Assembly (NCBI GenBank): GCA_016124945.1
Contig: WGMT01000006.1
Location: 62,001-126,000, forward strand
Direction of reading: 5' to 3'
Length of the DNA: 64,000 nt
Source of the DNA: a bacterium
Lineage (GTDB): Bacteria; Chloroflexota; Anaerolineae; Caldilineales; Caldilineaceae
Of the stretch, positions 45,623-54,116 are shown in pieces. The notes below the pieces were generated by a model. The model saw only the letters and a program-made list of their open reading frames with translations, searched no databases and was not told the DNA's origin. How positions within the stretch are numbered: position 1 is the stretch's first letter; the number at the start of each line of letters is the position of its first letter. A program made the translations under genes and the position numbers.

Positions 45623-45661
45623 AACGCCTCCTAAGTGGATCGAGCAGGAACAGAAAAAGGG

Positions 45662-46315
45662 TTATCCGGAATCGTCCGGCGAATGTTGCGCAGAAGATGC
45701 TTGCACCTTGTCCATTTCTTCGAGCTGCCCTGCGGGCCTGCCGGGCACCTGATGACAGGCACGGCAGCGGGCTTCGTAGCTTTCACTGCCACCGACGAGG
45801 ATAATGGGATCGTCGTAGCGAGCGGGGCGACCGTCGATGAGACGCTGGGTGCGGCTGGCCGATGCACCGCAGACAACGCAGATGGCCTGGAACTTGTCCA
45901 CGCGTTCGGAGAGCGCCATAAGCAGCGGCATGGGGCCGAAGGGTTCGCCGCGGAAATCTTGATCGAGGCCGGCCATGATCACGCGCTTCCCCTGATCGGC
46001 CAATAGGCTGCACACATCGGCAATGGCCCAGTCGAAGAACTGTACTTCGTCGACTGCCACCACTTCGGTATCCGGCGCTACCAGACTGAGAATTTTGTGT
46101 GCGTCCTCTACCACGACGGCATCGTTACGAGCTACACCGTTGTGCGAAGCGACGCGTTCCAGTCCATAGCGATTGTCCAGGCGCGGTTTGAAAATCTGGA
46201 TCTTCTTGCGTGCAATTTCGGATCGGCGGATACGGCGCAGCAGTTCCTCGGTTTTACCACTGAACATAGACCCGCAGATCAACTCCAGCCAACCGCCATG
46301 TGTTTGATAAGACAT
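45662..46315 (-). CDS. tdk: Thymidine kinase
   Basis: A 217-residue type II thymidine kinase (salvage of thymidine to dTMP). P-loop [11 protein letters not shown], lid Arg region, EVQFFDW strand, and the zinc-binding CVVCG ... CRAC pairs are all present, plus the [14 protein letters not shown] lasso. The ATG at 46315 (GAGGTT upstream) is preferred; the frame opens 73 codons earlier but that part is not coding-like. A strong terminator separates it from rpmE. Confidence 0.95.
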   Translation of the reverse strand: MSYQTHGGWLELICGSMFSGKTEELLRRIRRSEIARKKIQIFKPRLDNRYGLERVASHNGVARNDAVVVEDAHKILSLVAPDTEVVAVDEVQFFDWAIADVCSLLADQGKRVIMAGLDQDFRGEPFGPMPLLMALSERVDKFQAICVVCGASASRTQRLIDGRPARYDDPIILVGGSESYEARCRACHQVPGRPAGQLEEMDKVQASSAQHSPDDSG

Positions 46316-46553
46316 AGCAACCTCAAGTGCGGGGAGAAACGTCTTAGGCGAGTGCTCCAGCATGGCGAATGACAGTAAACGGAAGACGAAAGAGGGGCGC
46401 ACTTTGTTCCTGCATACGACCCCTGCAACTGCATTTTCGCCTTGTTTGTGTTTTTTCTGTATGCTGGATGCGTTTTGTCGTATGTCTATTGTATCGAAAA
46501 TCGGACAAGCGGCGCAATTTAACCAACAATGCATTTAGATCAGCATATAAAAA

Positions 46554-46583
46554 CAAGAGCCACCCCATTTGGGATGGCTCTTG
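46554..46583 (-). terminator. Terminator of the rplU-rpmA-rpmE operon
   Basis: A 13-bp near-perfect stem (46554-46566 and 46571-46583; CAAGAGCCA) with a T-rich run on the minus strand, 30 bases after the rpmE stop codon. The stem resembles the one after the CBM48 gene. Confidence 0.92.
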
Positions 46584-46613
46584 TGAATGGCTGTATGCCT
46601 GACTGTGAGAAAC

Positions 46614-46967
46614 TTATTCCGCAGCCGCCAGTTCCGCTTCGTAACGGGACATGACTTCGGCGGCAGCCTTGTCGGGATCGTCACCACGGGCACGGGCTTT
46701 GCGGGCAGCTTCTTCGGCCTCTTGGCGTGCTTTGGTCTCAATCTGCTTAAAAGCAGCCGACTGTTGGCGAATTTCGAGGCGCTTCATGAAGCGTTCAACG
46801 CGACCAACGGTGTCTACGATACGCTGTTCACCGGTGTAGAAGGGATGGCAGGCACTGCAAATGTTCACCATGATCTCGGCCTTGGTGCTGCCAGTCAACC
46901 AGCTATTGCCACAGGTGCAGATGACCCGTGCATTCGGGTAATAAGTTGGGTGAATGCCTTCACGCAT
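46614..46967 (-). CDS. rpmE: Ribosomal protein L31 with charged C-terminal extension
   Basis: The first about 70 residues are standard zinc-type L31: [23 protein letters not shown] and [10 protein letters not shown] with the Cys pairs. They are followed by about 47 residues of charged helix ([25 protein letters not shown] ...), which is not part of the usual 70-residue protein. It starts four bases after rpmA. The extension may reach into the subunit interface where L31 sits; function unknown. Confidence 0.93.
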   Translation of the reverse strand: MREGIHPTYYPNARVICTCGNSWLTGSTKAEIMVNICSACHPFYTGEQRIVDTVGRVERFMKRLEIRQQSAAFKQIETKARQEAEEAARKARARGDDPDKAAAEVMSRYEAELAAAE

Positions 46968-46971
46968 ATGA

Positions 46972-47235
46972 TTAACCTACTTTCTCCGGGTAGACGCTGA
47001 CACGCTTTCGGTTTTTCTTTTCCCATTCAAATTTCACAAAACCATCAGCCGTGGCAAAGAGGGTATCATCTTTGCCCTTACCCACGTTCAGACCGGGGTA
47101 GATGCGGGTCCCGCGCTGGCGGACGATAATGCTACCGGAGGTTACTTCTTCGCCACCGTAGCGCTTGACGCCGAGACGCTGGCCATTAGAATCGCGATTG
47201 TTGCGGCTTGAGCCACTACCTTTTTTGTGAGCCAT
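46972..47235 (-). CDS. rpmA: Ribosomal protein L27
   Basis: An 87-residue protein of the large subunit, near the peptidyl-transferase centre. [24 protein letters not shown] is the conserved N-terminus with no N-terminal cleavage extension as seen in Firmicutes. Middle gene of the rplU-rpmA-rpmE operon. Confidence 0.97.
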   Translation of the reverse strand: MAHKKGSGSSRNNRDSNGQRLGVKRYGGEEVTSGSIIVRQRGTRIYPGLNVGKGKDDTLFATADGFVKFEWEKKNRKRVSVYPEKVG

Positions 47236-47311
47236 TGTGTCTCTCCTTGGAAAGGGTCGTTCTACCTCTGAACCGGATTCAGGGTGAACGCCTGCCTGTT
47301 TTCAATCGGGG

Positions 47312-47623
47312 TTAGGCCTGAATCGTCTCGATTTGCAAGCGGGTCACATATTGGCGGTGACCACGGCGCACACGGATGCGCTTCTTGGGGCTGTAGCGAA
47401 AGACGCGAATCTTTTCACCCCGGTACTGCCCGGTAATCTTGGCGGTGACATTGGCACCCTCTACCTGAGGCTGACCAATCTTGACGTCACCTTCGTCGAC
47501 AATCATTAACACATCGTCAAGGGTGATACTGTCACCAACACTCCCGTCGAGCTTTTCGACTTCGAGAATTTGACCGGGCGCAACGCTGTACTGCTTGCCG
47601 CCGGTCCTGATCACTGCGTACAT
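47312..47623 (-). CDS. rplU: Ribosomal protein L21
   Basis: A 103-residue large-subunit protein: MYAVIRTGGKQYSVAPGQILEVEKL at the start and the C-terminal FRYSPKKRIRVRRGHRQYVTRLQIE are family signatures. The ATG at 47623 has AAGGGAG upstream; codons further upstream belong to the leader. First gene of the operon. Confidence 0.97.
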   Translation of the reverse strand: MYAVIRTGGKQYSVAPGQILEVEKLDGSVGDSITLDDVLMIVDEGDVKIGQPQVEGANVTAKITGQYRGEKIRVFRYSPKKRIRVRRGHRQYVTRLQIETIQA

Positions 47624-47673
47624 GAATTTCTCCCTTTCACCGCGTCCGCCGGAGCGGAACTTCAACGGGCGGC

Positions 47674-47693
47674 CTTGCAGGCGCACCTGCAAG
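47674..47693 (-). promoter_or_regulatory. Leader hairpin upstream of rplU
   Basis: An 8-bp perfect stem (CTTGCAGG, loop CGCA) in the about 145-base untranslated leader of the ribosomal operon. L21 leaders can bind ribosomal protein in other bacteria; whether this one does is not shown. Confidence 0.4.
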
Positions 47694-47775
47694 AAAATTG
47701 AGTGACGTAAACGTCCTAATCAAGACAAAAAATTGTGGGCAGCCGCAACAAAGCCGACTCCACCCACGAACGAAG

Positions 47776-47804
47776 AGGATACCACAAAGGCGGTACTGCG
47801 TCAA
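47776..47804 (-). promoter_or_regulatory. Sigma-70 promoter of rplU-rpmA-rpmE
   Basis: -35 TTGACG (47799-47804), 17-base spacer, -10 TATCCT (47776-47781) on the minus strand. Transcription would start near 47768, about 145 bases before the rplU start codon. Confidence 0.8.
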
Positions 47805-47880
47805 ACTTGGTGAGGCGATTATTGGATCCTGTTTGCTCTTCGCTCTTCGCTTGAACTAACCCCTGTTAAATCCCCCACCT

Positions 47881-47909
47881 TTGACATCCCTTCTTCATGT
47901 GACTATACT
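47881..47909 (+). promoter_or_regulatory. Sigma-70 promoter of the peptide importer operon
   Basis: A consensus -35 TTGACA (47881-47886), exactly 17 bases, then -10 TATACT (47904-47909). The predicted transcript has a leader of about 220 bases before the binding-protein start codon at 48135; no riboswitch was recognised in it. Confidence 0.8.
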
Positions 47910-48134
47910 AAGCCCAACACTTCGCACAACGACGACGGTCGGCAATGCATTCTCCTCCGCCTGATTTGACTAGTCGTTCTGTCTATTGATTAAACTCATT
48001 TCCAACATACCCGTATTGAATCACACCTAAGCGTCAACCCATTCGATCCCTTCCTGTCTCTGATTCCTGGTTCTAATTGACCTGTGTCGATTGGCAACAG
48101 TGATTCCCCAAAATTCATCACTTAGGAGGAAAGC

Positions 48135-49901
48135 ATGAAACATCTACGCATGGCTTTGTCTTTGACATTGCTTATGTTGGTGGTGCTCATTGTGGGTGCA
48201 TGTGCTGCGCCCGCTGAGACACCCGCCCAGGCTCCGGCTGCTGAGACCGGCGGTGAGGCTGCCGAAGCGCCAGCCACCACGGCTGAAAGCAGTGGGGCAA
48301 AGGTTGCCATCTTCGGCCTCTACCAGGAGCCCGAACTGCTCAATCCGCTGATCCGCACCCAGACTGCGGCCAACGATGTAGGCGACTTCGTCTCCGAGGG
48401 CCTGCTTGGTGTCAATCCTGAAGGTAACTACTACCCCCAATTGGCGGTGGAAGTCCCCTCGACAGAGAATGGACTGATCTCCGACGACAACCTCACCGTC
48501 ACCTACCCGCTCAAGGAAGGTGTGGTTTGGTCAGACGGGGAACCGTTCACCTGCGACGATGTCGTCTATACCTGGGAGCTCGCCACTAACCCCGAAACTG
48601 GATCGGTGAACACCACCGGCTTCAACGAGATCACTTCTATCGAATGCCCCGACGACTACACCACCGTGGTGAACTACAGCGAATTCTTTGGGCCCTTCCT
48701 GAGCACCTTCTCGTTCGTGATCCCGCGCCACGCCACGGGTGACCCGGCCGACATGCAAAATTGGGCCTACAACCGTGAGAAATTCTTGGGCACCGGTCCT
48801 TTCAAGGTGGATACATGGATCTCCGGCGATCGCATTGTGCTGACCAAGAATGAGAATTACCACGGTATGCCCGACGAGCCCAAACTCGACAGTGTCATCG
48901 TGCGCATCATTCCTAGCCGTGAAGTGGGCAAGGCGCTGATTACGTCGGGCGAAATTGACTTTCTGTGGGATCTCACCGAGGCCGACGTACCCGAATTTGA
49001 GGACAACCCCAACATCGTCGTCAACAACAAACCGGGGCCCGGCACCGAGCGTCTGCTCCTTAATTTTGGCGATCCCACCATCGACGCCACCGATGATCCC
49101 ATCAACAACCCCCATCCGATCCTGGGCGATCTGCGTGTGCGCCAGGCCATCCAATTCGGTATCGACAAGCAGTTCCTTGTTGATGAACTCCTCTTCGGCG
49201 CCACCACCGTCGGCAGTAGCGAGTTGAACATCGGCCCCTACACTTGCGAAATCCCCACCTCGCCGTACGATCCTGATCAGGCGATTGCCCTGCTCGAAGA
49301 GGCCGGTTGGGTAGACGGCGACGGCGACGGCATCCGCGAATGTGACGGCTGCCTGTACGCCGAAGCGGGCACACCACTGCGTCTGAAACTACAGACCACC
49401 AGCGGCAACCAGTTGCGCGAAGAGACACAACAGATCCTTATCGAGATGATGAAGGAAATCGGCCTTGAGTTCTACATTGAGAATGTGCCCAGCGCCGAAC
49501 TTTTCGGCTCCTGGTCAAGCGGCGCCTTCCGCAAGCATGGCAACTTTGATGTGCTCATGTACACCACCAGCGACGGCATCGACCCTCACAGCCAGATGGA
49601 AGGCTACTTCGCCAGTTGGAAGATCCCGGTAGAAGCCAACGCCGGTGAAGGATTCAACTACAGCCGTTGGATCAACGAAACCGCCGACGAAGCCATCCGC
49701 GTTGCCGGTAGCACGGCCAACACGGATGAACGTGACACCGCCTACCAGACGGTCTGTGAGTTGGCCGACGCCGAACTGCCCATGATCTACCTCTACGATC
49801 GCTCCGAAATCCACCTGACCCGTGCCCGCCTCACCGGCTACGATCTCAGCCCGTGGGCCTCACAGTCGTGGAATGCCCAGGAATGGGACATTCAGGAATA
49901 G
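48135..49901 (+). CDS. Peptide/nickel-type ABC substrate-binding lipoprotein (SBP_bac_5)
   Basis: A 588-residue lipoprotein with lipobox IVGAC (Cys23), an Ala/Glu-rich linker, and the family-5 solute-binding fold: LTVTYPLKEGVVWSDGEPFTCDDVVYTWEL is the canonical signature. It ends with the second lobe motifs YQTVCELADAELPMIYLY. It captures oligopeptides or similar ligands and feeds the two permeases downstream. AGGAGGAAAG precedes the ATG. Confidence 0.92.
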   Translation: MKHLRMALSLTLLMLVVLIVGACAAPAETPAQAPAAETGGEAAEAPATTAESSGAKVAIFGLYQEPELLNPLIRTQTAANDVGDFVSEGLLGVNPEGNYYPQLAVEVPSTENGLISDDNLTVTYPLKEGVVWSDGEPFTCDDVVYTWELATNPETGSVNTTGFNEITSIECPDDYTTVVNYSEFFGPFLSTFSFVIPRHATGDPADMQNWAYNREKFLGTGPFKVDTWISGDRIVLTKNENYHGMPDEPKLDSVIVRIIPSREVGKALITSGEIDFLWDLTEADVPEFEDNPNIVVNNKPGPGTERLLLNFGDPTIDATDDPINNPHPILGDLRVRQAIQFGIDKQFLVDELLFGATTVGSSELNIGPYTCEIPTSPYDPDQAIALLEEAGWVDGDGDGIRECDGCLYAEAGTPLRLKLQTTSGNQLREETQQILIEMMKEIGLEFYIENVPSAELFGSWSSGAFRKHGNFDVLMYTTSDGIDPHSQMEGYFASWKIPVEANAGEGFNYSRWINETADEAIRVAGSTANTDERDTAYQTVCELADAELPMIYLYDRSEIHLTRARLTGYDLSPWASQSWNAQEWDIQE

Positions 49902-49956
49902 TTTTCGACACACGCTGATACTGAATAAGGGCTAGCCCTTGTTCTAGACGTAGGAC

Positions 49957-49996
49957 GGAGATTGGGCGTCATGTGCAAGCATGACGCCCAATCTCC
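49957..49996 (+). repeat. 17-bp inverted repeat between binding protein and permease genes
   Basis: Perfect arms 49957-49973 and 49980-49996 (GGAGATTGGGCGTCATG), six-base loop. It lies inside the importer operon, 55 bases after the binding-protein gene, and probably lowers read-through to the permeases. Confidence 0.9.
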
Positions 49997-50040
49997 ATTA
50001 TTCACCTGGTATTGTGCTTGATTTGGAAGGGAGGTCGCCT

Positions 50041-51063
50041 TTGTCAACCTACATTATCCGGCGCCTGATTTACGCCGTCCCTTTGTTGATTGTGATCAGC
50101 ATGATTGTCTTTGGCATGATTTCTCTGGCCCCCGGTGGCCCCACTGCCGGCTTCGAAGAAAATCCCAACCTCACCGCTGCGGACATCGCCCGCCTCGAAG
50201 CCCAGATGGGGCTGGACAAGCCTGTCCACGAGCGCTATCTGGCCTGGGCCGGGTTGATGATTCAGGGGGATTGGGGGCACAGCAATGTGTCGAAACGCCC
50301 GGTACTCACCGAAATCGGCGAGCGGCTGCCCAATACGTTGCAGTTGATGCTGGTTGCCTACGTTGTCACGTTGGCAATTGCCATCCCCATCGGCATCTTT
50401 TCGGCGTTGCGCCAATACTCGTTCTTTGATCACATCGTCACCTTTTTTGCCTTCGTTGGCCAGGCGATCCCAATCTTCTGGTTTGGTCTCATCCTGATCA
50501 TCGTCTTTAATGTCTGGCTGAAGAACCCATTTAGCCCCAGTACGGGCTTTGCCTGGTCGAACTTGTGGGATTGTGTAGACTGCTCCCCGCTGATGCCCGG
50601 CGGCGGCATGGCGCCCTTTGGCATCGAGGAACCGACCATCGGTCAACGTATTCAGCACATGGTGCTGCCGGTGATCATGCTGGCGCTCTTCGGCGCAGGG
50701 ACCTACACACGCTATATCCGCGGCCAGATGCTCGAAGTCATCCACCTCGACTATGTGCGCACCGCCCGCGCCAAAGGGCTCAACGAGCAGGTGATCATCT
50801 GGCGACATGCGCTCAAAAACGCCATCACCCCGGTGATCACCATTATGGCCCTGGAACTGCCCGCCCTCTTTGCCGGCGCACTCTTCACCGAGACGATCTT
50901 CTCGTGGCCAGGCATGGGACGCCTATTCTACAACTCGGCCCAGCGCGTCGACTATCCACTGCTGATGGGGATTGTGATGATCAACGCTGTATTGATCATC
51001 AGCTTTAATTTGCTGGCAGACGTTATGTACGCTTATCTTGATCCGCGGGTGCGGTATAACTAG
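50041..51063 (+). CDS. Peptide ABC permease (DppB/OppB-like)
   Basis: A 340-residue permease: N-terminal STYIIRRLIYAVPLLIVISMIVF, the DppB region with PVHERYLAWAGLMIQGDWGHS, and the EAA-type loop TARAKGLNEQVIIWRHALKNAITPVIT. The start is a TTG at 50041 with GGGAGGT eight bases upstream; an ATG at 49981 in frame lies within the hairpin and has no ribosome site. It pairs with the DppC-like gene. No ATPase genes follow, so a shared ATPase encoded elsewhere is needed. Confidence 0.88.
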   Translation: MSTYIIRRLIYAVPLLIVISMIVFGMISLAPGGPTAGFEENPNLTAADIARLEAQMGLDKPVHERYLAWAGLMIQGDWGHSNVSKRPVLTEIGERLPNTLQLMLVAYVVTLAIAIPIGIFSALRQYSFFDHIVTFFAFVGQAIPIFWFGLILIIVFNVWLKNPFSPSTGFAWSNLWDCVDCSPLMPGGGMAPFGIEEPTIGQRIQHMVLPVIMLALFGAGTYTRYIRGQMLEVIHLDYVRTARAKGLNEQVIIWRHALKNAITPVITIMALELPALFAGALFTETIFSWPGMGRLFYNSAQRVDYPLLMGIVMINAVLIISFNLLADVMYAYLDPRVRYN

Positions 51064-51081
51064 GTTTTACCAGGAGTAATC

Positions 51082-52026
51082 ATGACCACAACCACCATGA
51101 ACCCACCGGCTTTGCCGGCACAGATCCCCGAACAGCGTACGCTGCGCGGCATCATGTGGAACCAGTTCAAGCGGCATCGTATGGCGATGTTGGGTTCTTT
51201 TGTGCTGATCTTGCTGGTGTTGGGTTCTGTTTTCGGGCCGTTGATCAGCCCTTACGACGCCACCGGTGAGGAATTGGGCTTCCGTGAGCGCATCCAACTG
51301 GCGCGTAAAGCGCCGACGTGGGCACACCCCATGGGCACAGACACGTTAGGCCGTGACATGCTTACCCGTCTCCTCTACGGTGGGCGAATTTCGTTGGCCA
51401 TCGGCATCGCAGCGACAGCACTTGGGATCACCATCGGCACTGTGGTTGGCGCCATGTCCGGTTACTATGGTGGCCGCGTCGACGATATTCTGATGCGTAT
51501 CACCGATCTCTTCATCTCGTTGCCGCGGCTCTTCATGCTGATTATCATGTCCTTGCTGTTGAGGACGCTCGATGTGCCCATCTTGCAGGCGAATGGCAAC
51601 GTGGGCGGTATCGTCTTCATCCTGGGCATCCTCTCGTGGACGGGGGTAGCCCGCCTCGTGCGCGGCCAGTTCCTCAGCCTGAAGCAGAAAGAGTTCGTCG
51701 AGGCGTCCCGTGCGCTGGGGATCAGCAATATGCGCATCGTCTTCCGCCACATTCTGCCCAACACCGCCACACCGATCATCGTAGCGGCCACCCTGCTGGT
51801 TGCCACCACCATCATCGCCGAATCGGGTCTCAGTTTTCTTGGCTTTGGCGTACAACCACCCACACCCACCTGGGGCAACATGCTGAACGCCGCCCAAGAC
51901 GAAATGCGCAAAGGCAATTGGTGGATGGCCTTCTTCCCCGGCCTGATGATCTTTCTCACGGTAATCAGCATCAATTATATTGGTGACGGGTTGCGCGATG
52001 CGTTGGATCCGCGGAAATTGAAATAG
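51082..52026 (+). CDS. Peptide ABC permease (DppC/OppC-like)
   Basis: A 314-residue permease with the OppC N-terminus (MWNQFKRHRMAMLGSFVLILLVLGSVFGPLI), HPMGTDTLGRDMLTRLLYGGRISLAIG and the EAA loop EASRALGISNMRIVFRHILPNTATPII. Begins 18 bases after the DppB-like gene. The GVQPPTPTWGNML stretch near the end is typical of the family. Confidence 0.93.
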   Translation: MTTTTMNPPALPAQIPEQRTLRGIMWNQFKRHRMAMLGSFVLILLVLGSVFGPLISPYDATGEELGFRERIQLARKAPTWAHPMGTDTLGRDMLTRLLYGGRISLAIGIAATALGITIGTVVGAMSGYYGGRVDDILMRITDLFISLPRLFMLIIMSLLLRTLDVPILQANGNVGGIVFILGILSWTGVARLVRGQFLSLKQKEFVEASRALGISNMRIVFRHILPNTATPIIVAATLLVATTIIAESGLSFLGFGVQPPTPTWGNMLNAAQDEMRKGNWWMAFFPGLMIFLTVISINYIGDGLRDALDPRKLK

Positions 52027-52037
52027 GAGAACACCTC

Positions 52038-53270
52038 ATGCCGTCTTCCACCCGCCAACTAAAAGATCGGGTTCTGGAATATCTCGACGAAATGACGCCG
52101 CAGTTGATCCAGATCAGCCAGACGATCCACGCCAACCCTGAGTTGGCGTTTGAGGAATACAAGTCGATGGCGTTGCTGGCCGATACGGCGGAAGCACACG
52201 GATTCTCCGTCACTCGCGGCGTGGCTGGGTTGGAGACAGCCTTCGAAGCCGTCAGCGTCGGCGCTCCTCCAGGTAACGGGCCAACAGTGGCCTTCCTGGC
52301 CGAGTACGACGCGCTGCCCGACCTGGGGCACGCCTGTGGACACAATATTATCGGCACGGCGGCCACCGGTGCAGCGCTGGCCATGCTGGCCATCCGCAAT
52401 GAGATCCGCGGCACGGTGAAGCTCATCGGCACCCCCGCCGAGGAAAAAGGCGGCGGCAAAGCGATCATGGTGGAACGGGGCGTCTTCGATAACGTGGACG
52501 CCGCCATGATGATCCATCCTGGATCGAAGGCAATGGTGGCGCGGGGATCAATTGCGTCCAATTCGCTCAGTTTCGAGTTCTTCGGCAAAGCCGCCCACGC
52601 CGCCGCCGCACCCGACAAGGGTATCAACGCGCTGGACGCCTGCATTCAGACCTTCGTCAACATCAACGCCTTACGTCAGCACCTCACCCCCGACGTGCGC
52701 ATTCATGGCATCATCACCCACGGCGGTGATGCGGTAAATGTGGTGCCCAAGTATGCTCGCGCCGATTTCAGCGTACGCGCCGCCACCTCCGACGAGTCGT
52801 TGGACGTGGTGGAAAAGGTGATCCGCTGTGCCGAGGCCGGCGCGCTGGCGGCAGGCGCCACCGTCAAAGCGACGCACCAACGCCACTATGCCCATCGCGT
52901 CCCCAACCCGATCCTGGCCCAGTTGTTTGCAGCCAACGTCACCGAAGTTGGCGAAACTGTCGTACAGCCCGATCCCAACGAGCGCAAAGGATCAAGCGAC
53001 ATGGGCAACGTCAGCCACCTGATCCCGGCGATTCATCCGTATATCCCCATCGTTGATCCCGGCATCGGCAGTCATACGCCTGAATTCGCAGAGGCGGCCG
53101 TCGGCGAACGTGGGGACCGCGCCCTGATCCGCGCCGCCAAGGCGCTGGCGATGACCGCTGTTGATCTGCTCACCCAGCCTGAGTTGATAGAACAAGCCAA
53201 GGCCGAGCATGCCAAAATGGTGAATCCGAATGCCCGTTGGCGGCAGATGCGTTTCTTTGGTGAAGATTAG
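52038..53270 (+). CDS. M20-family amidohydrolase (AbgB-like)
   Basis: A 410-residue zinc-dependent peptidase/amidohydrolase. Signatures: GHACGHNIIGTAATGAALA with the first metal site, PAEEKGGGKAIMVERGVFD with the catalytic Glu, IHPGSK, and the dimerisation domain FEFFGKAAHAAAAPDKGINALDA. Family members cleave N-acyl amino acids, p-aminobenzoyl-glutamate or dipeptides. Eleven bases after the peptide permease gene, so it likely hydrolyses what the importer brings in. Confidence 0.9.
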   Translation: MPSSTRQLKDRVLEYLDEMTPQLIQISQTIHANPELAFEEYKSMALLADTAEAHGFSVTRGVAGLETAFEAVSVGAPPGNGPTVAFLAEYDALPDLGHACGHNIIGTAATGAALAMLAIRNEIRGTVKLIGTPAEEKGGGKAIMVERGVFDNVDAAMMIHPGSKAMVARGSIASNSLSFEFFGKAAHAAAAPDKGINALDACIQTFVNINALRQHLTPDVRIHGIITHGGDAVNVVPKYARADFSVRAATSDESLDVVEKVIRCAEAGALAAGATVKATHQRHYAHRVPNPILAQLFAANVTEVGETVVQPDPNERKGSSDMGNVSHLIPAIHPYIPIVDPGIGSHTPEFAEAAVGERGDRALIRAAKALAMTAVDLLTQPELIEQAKAEHAKMVNPNARWRQMRFFGED

Positions 53271-53391
53271 GTGAATTGGAAGGTCGCTTCGTGGCTCGAT
53301 TGTGGCTTTTGATGTATCATACATTGACTCAATGTAGTCCCATCCGAAAACCATCCTGGGAAACCAGTGCTGTCAGCGAAAGGAACAGATA

Positions 53392-53769
53392 ATGAGCGAA
53401 GAGAAGCGCCCAACCGCCGAAGCGGAGGCCACCCCCGAAGAAGCCACAGCCGAACAAGTGACAGCGACACCGTCCGCCGCTTCTGACGAAGTATTACCTC
53501 CCACGGAGGCACAAGGAGCCGGCGTTACCCCTGCGCCCGATCCTCTGCCTGTTGAGAAGGCCGTCCTTGGTTCCGCGCCGATGGCGGAATCCGAGACTGC
53601 AACGATCGCCGAACCGATTCCTGCTGCCGAGAAGGCTGCGCCTGCGCGACGTCGTTTTCAACCTGAACCCGACACCGGCACGAAGATTGGTCCCTTTAGC
53701 ACATCAATGTGGATTTTGGTCTTCGGCATTATTGCGATTGTGTTTGTGCTGTTGCAGATGTTGTTCTAA
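53392..53769 (+). CDS. Small acidic protein with C-terminal membrane anchor
   Basis: A 125-residue protein: an Ala/Glu/Pro/Thr-rich acidic region (1-90), a short basic stretch (PARRRFQPEP), then one hydrophobic segment (about 104-125, WILVFGIIAIVFVLLQMLF) at the very end, so it is probably tail-anchored. No family recognised. AAAGGAAC precedes the ATG. It lies 121 bases after the M20 gene and is followed by a 14-bp repeat and a terminator. Confidence 0.7.
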   Translation: MSEEKRPTAEAEATPEEATAEQVTATPSAASDEVLPPTEAQGAGVTPAPDPLPVEKAVLGSAPMAESETATIAEPIPAAEKAAPARRRFQPEPDTGTKIGPFSTSMWILVFGIIAIVFVLLQMLF

Positions 53770-53771
53770 TT

Positions 53772-53812
53772 GACGACAGGCAATAGACGACAGGCAATAG
53801 ACGACAGGCAAG
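53772..53812 (+). repeat. Three tandem 14-bp units (GACGACAGGCAATA)
   Basis: Copies at 53772-53785, 53786-53799 and 53800-53812 (last decayed), a 2 x 7 period, starting three bases after the stop codon of the small acidic protein. Confidence 0.92.
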
Positions 53813-53838
53813 TTGGCGAATTGAAGATTGATTGTACG

Positions 53839-53869
53839 CCCCGGAGAAGTTATATGCTCCGGGGTTTTT
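53839..53869 (+). terminator. Rho-independent terminator
   Basis: CCCCGGAG/CTCCGGGG stem (53839-53846, 53857-53864), ten-base loop, then TTTTT. Ends the small acidic protein transcript. The remaining bases to 54116 hold no supportable gene. Confidence 0.92.
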
Positions 53870-54116
53870 GTTGCCTCTTCTTTACTTCTTTTCGCTATCT
53901 TCTTGACTGTATCTCCTTGATATTTGTGAGTGATTATGCCCTTTGCGACTGATTTGTGGTCGAGATGCTTGATTGGCGTGATGGTCAGACCATGCATGAC
54001 CTGTCAATTGACGATTGTAGATCGCCCGTGTTATGATCCTCTTCGCACAGACCTCAGAAACACCCACAGTTGAAGCACCGTTACACAATACACACACCCT
54101 ACCTGGAGGAGGTACC

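Noticed and set aside
48061..48100. Second promoter (TTGACC with 17 bases to GTGATT) before the peptide binding-protein gene
   Set aside because: The -10 box is poor compared with the consensus promoter at 47881-47909.
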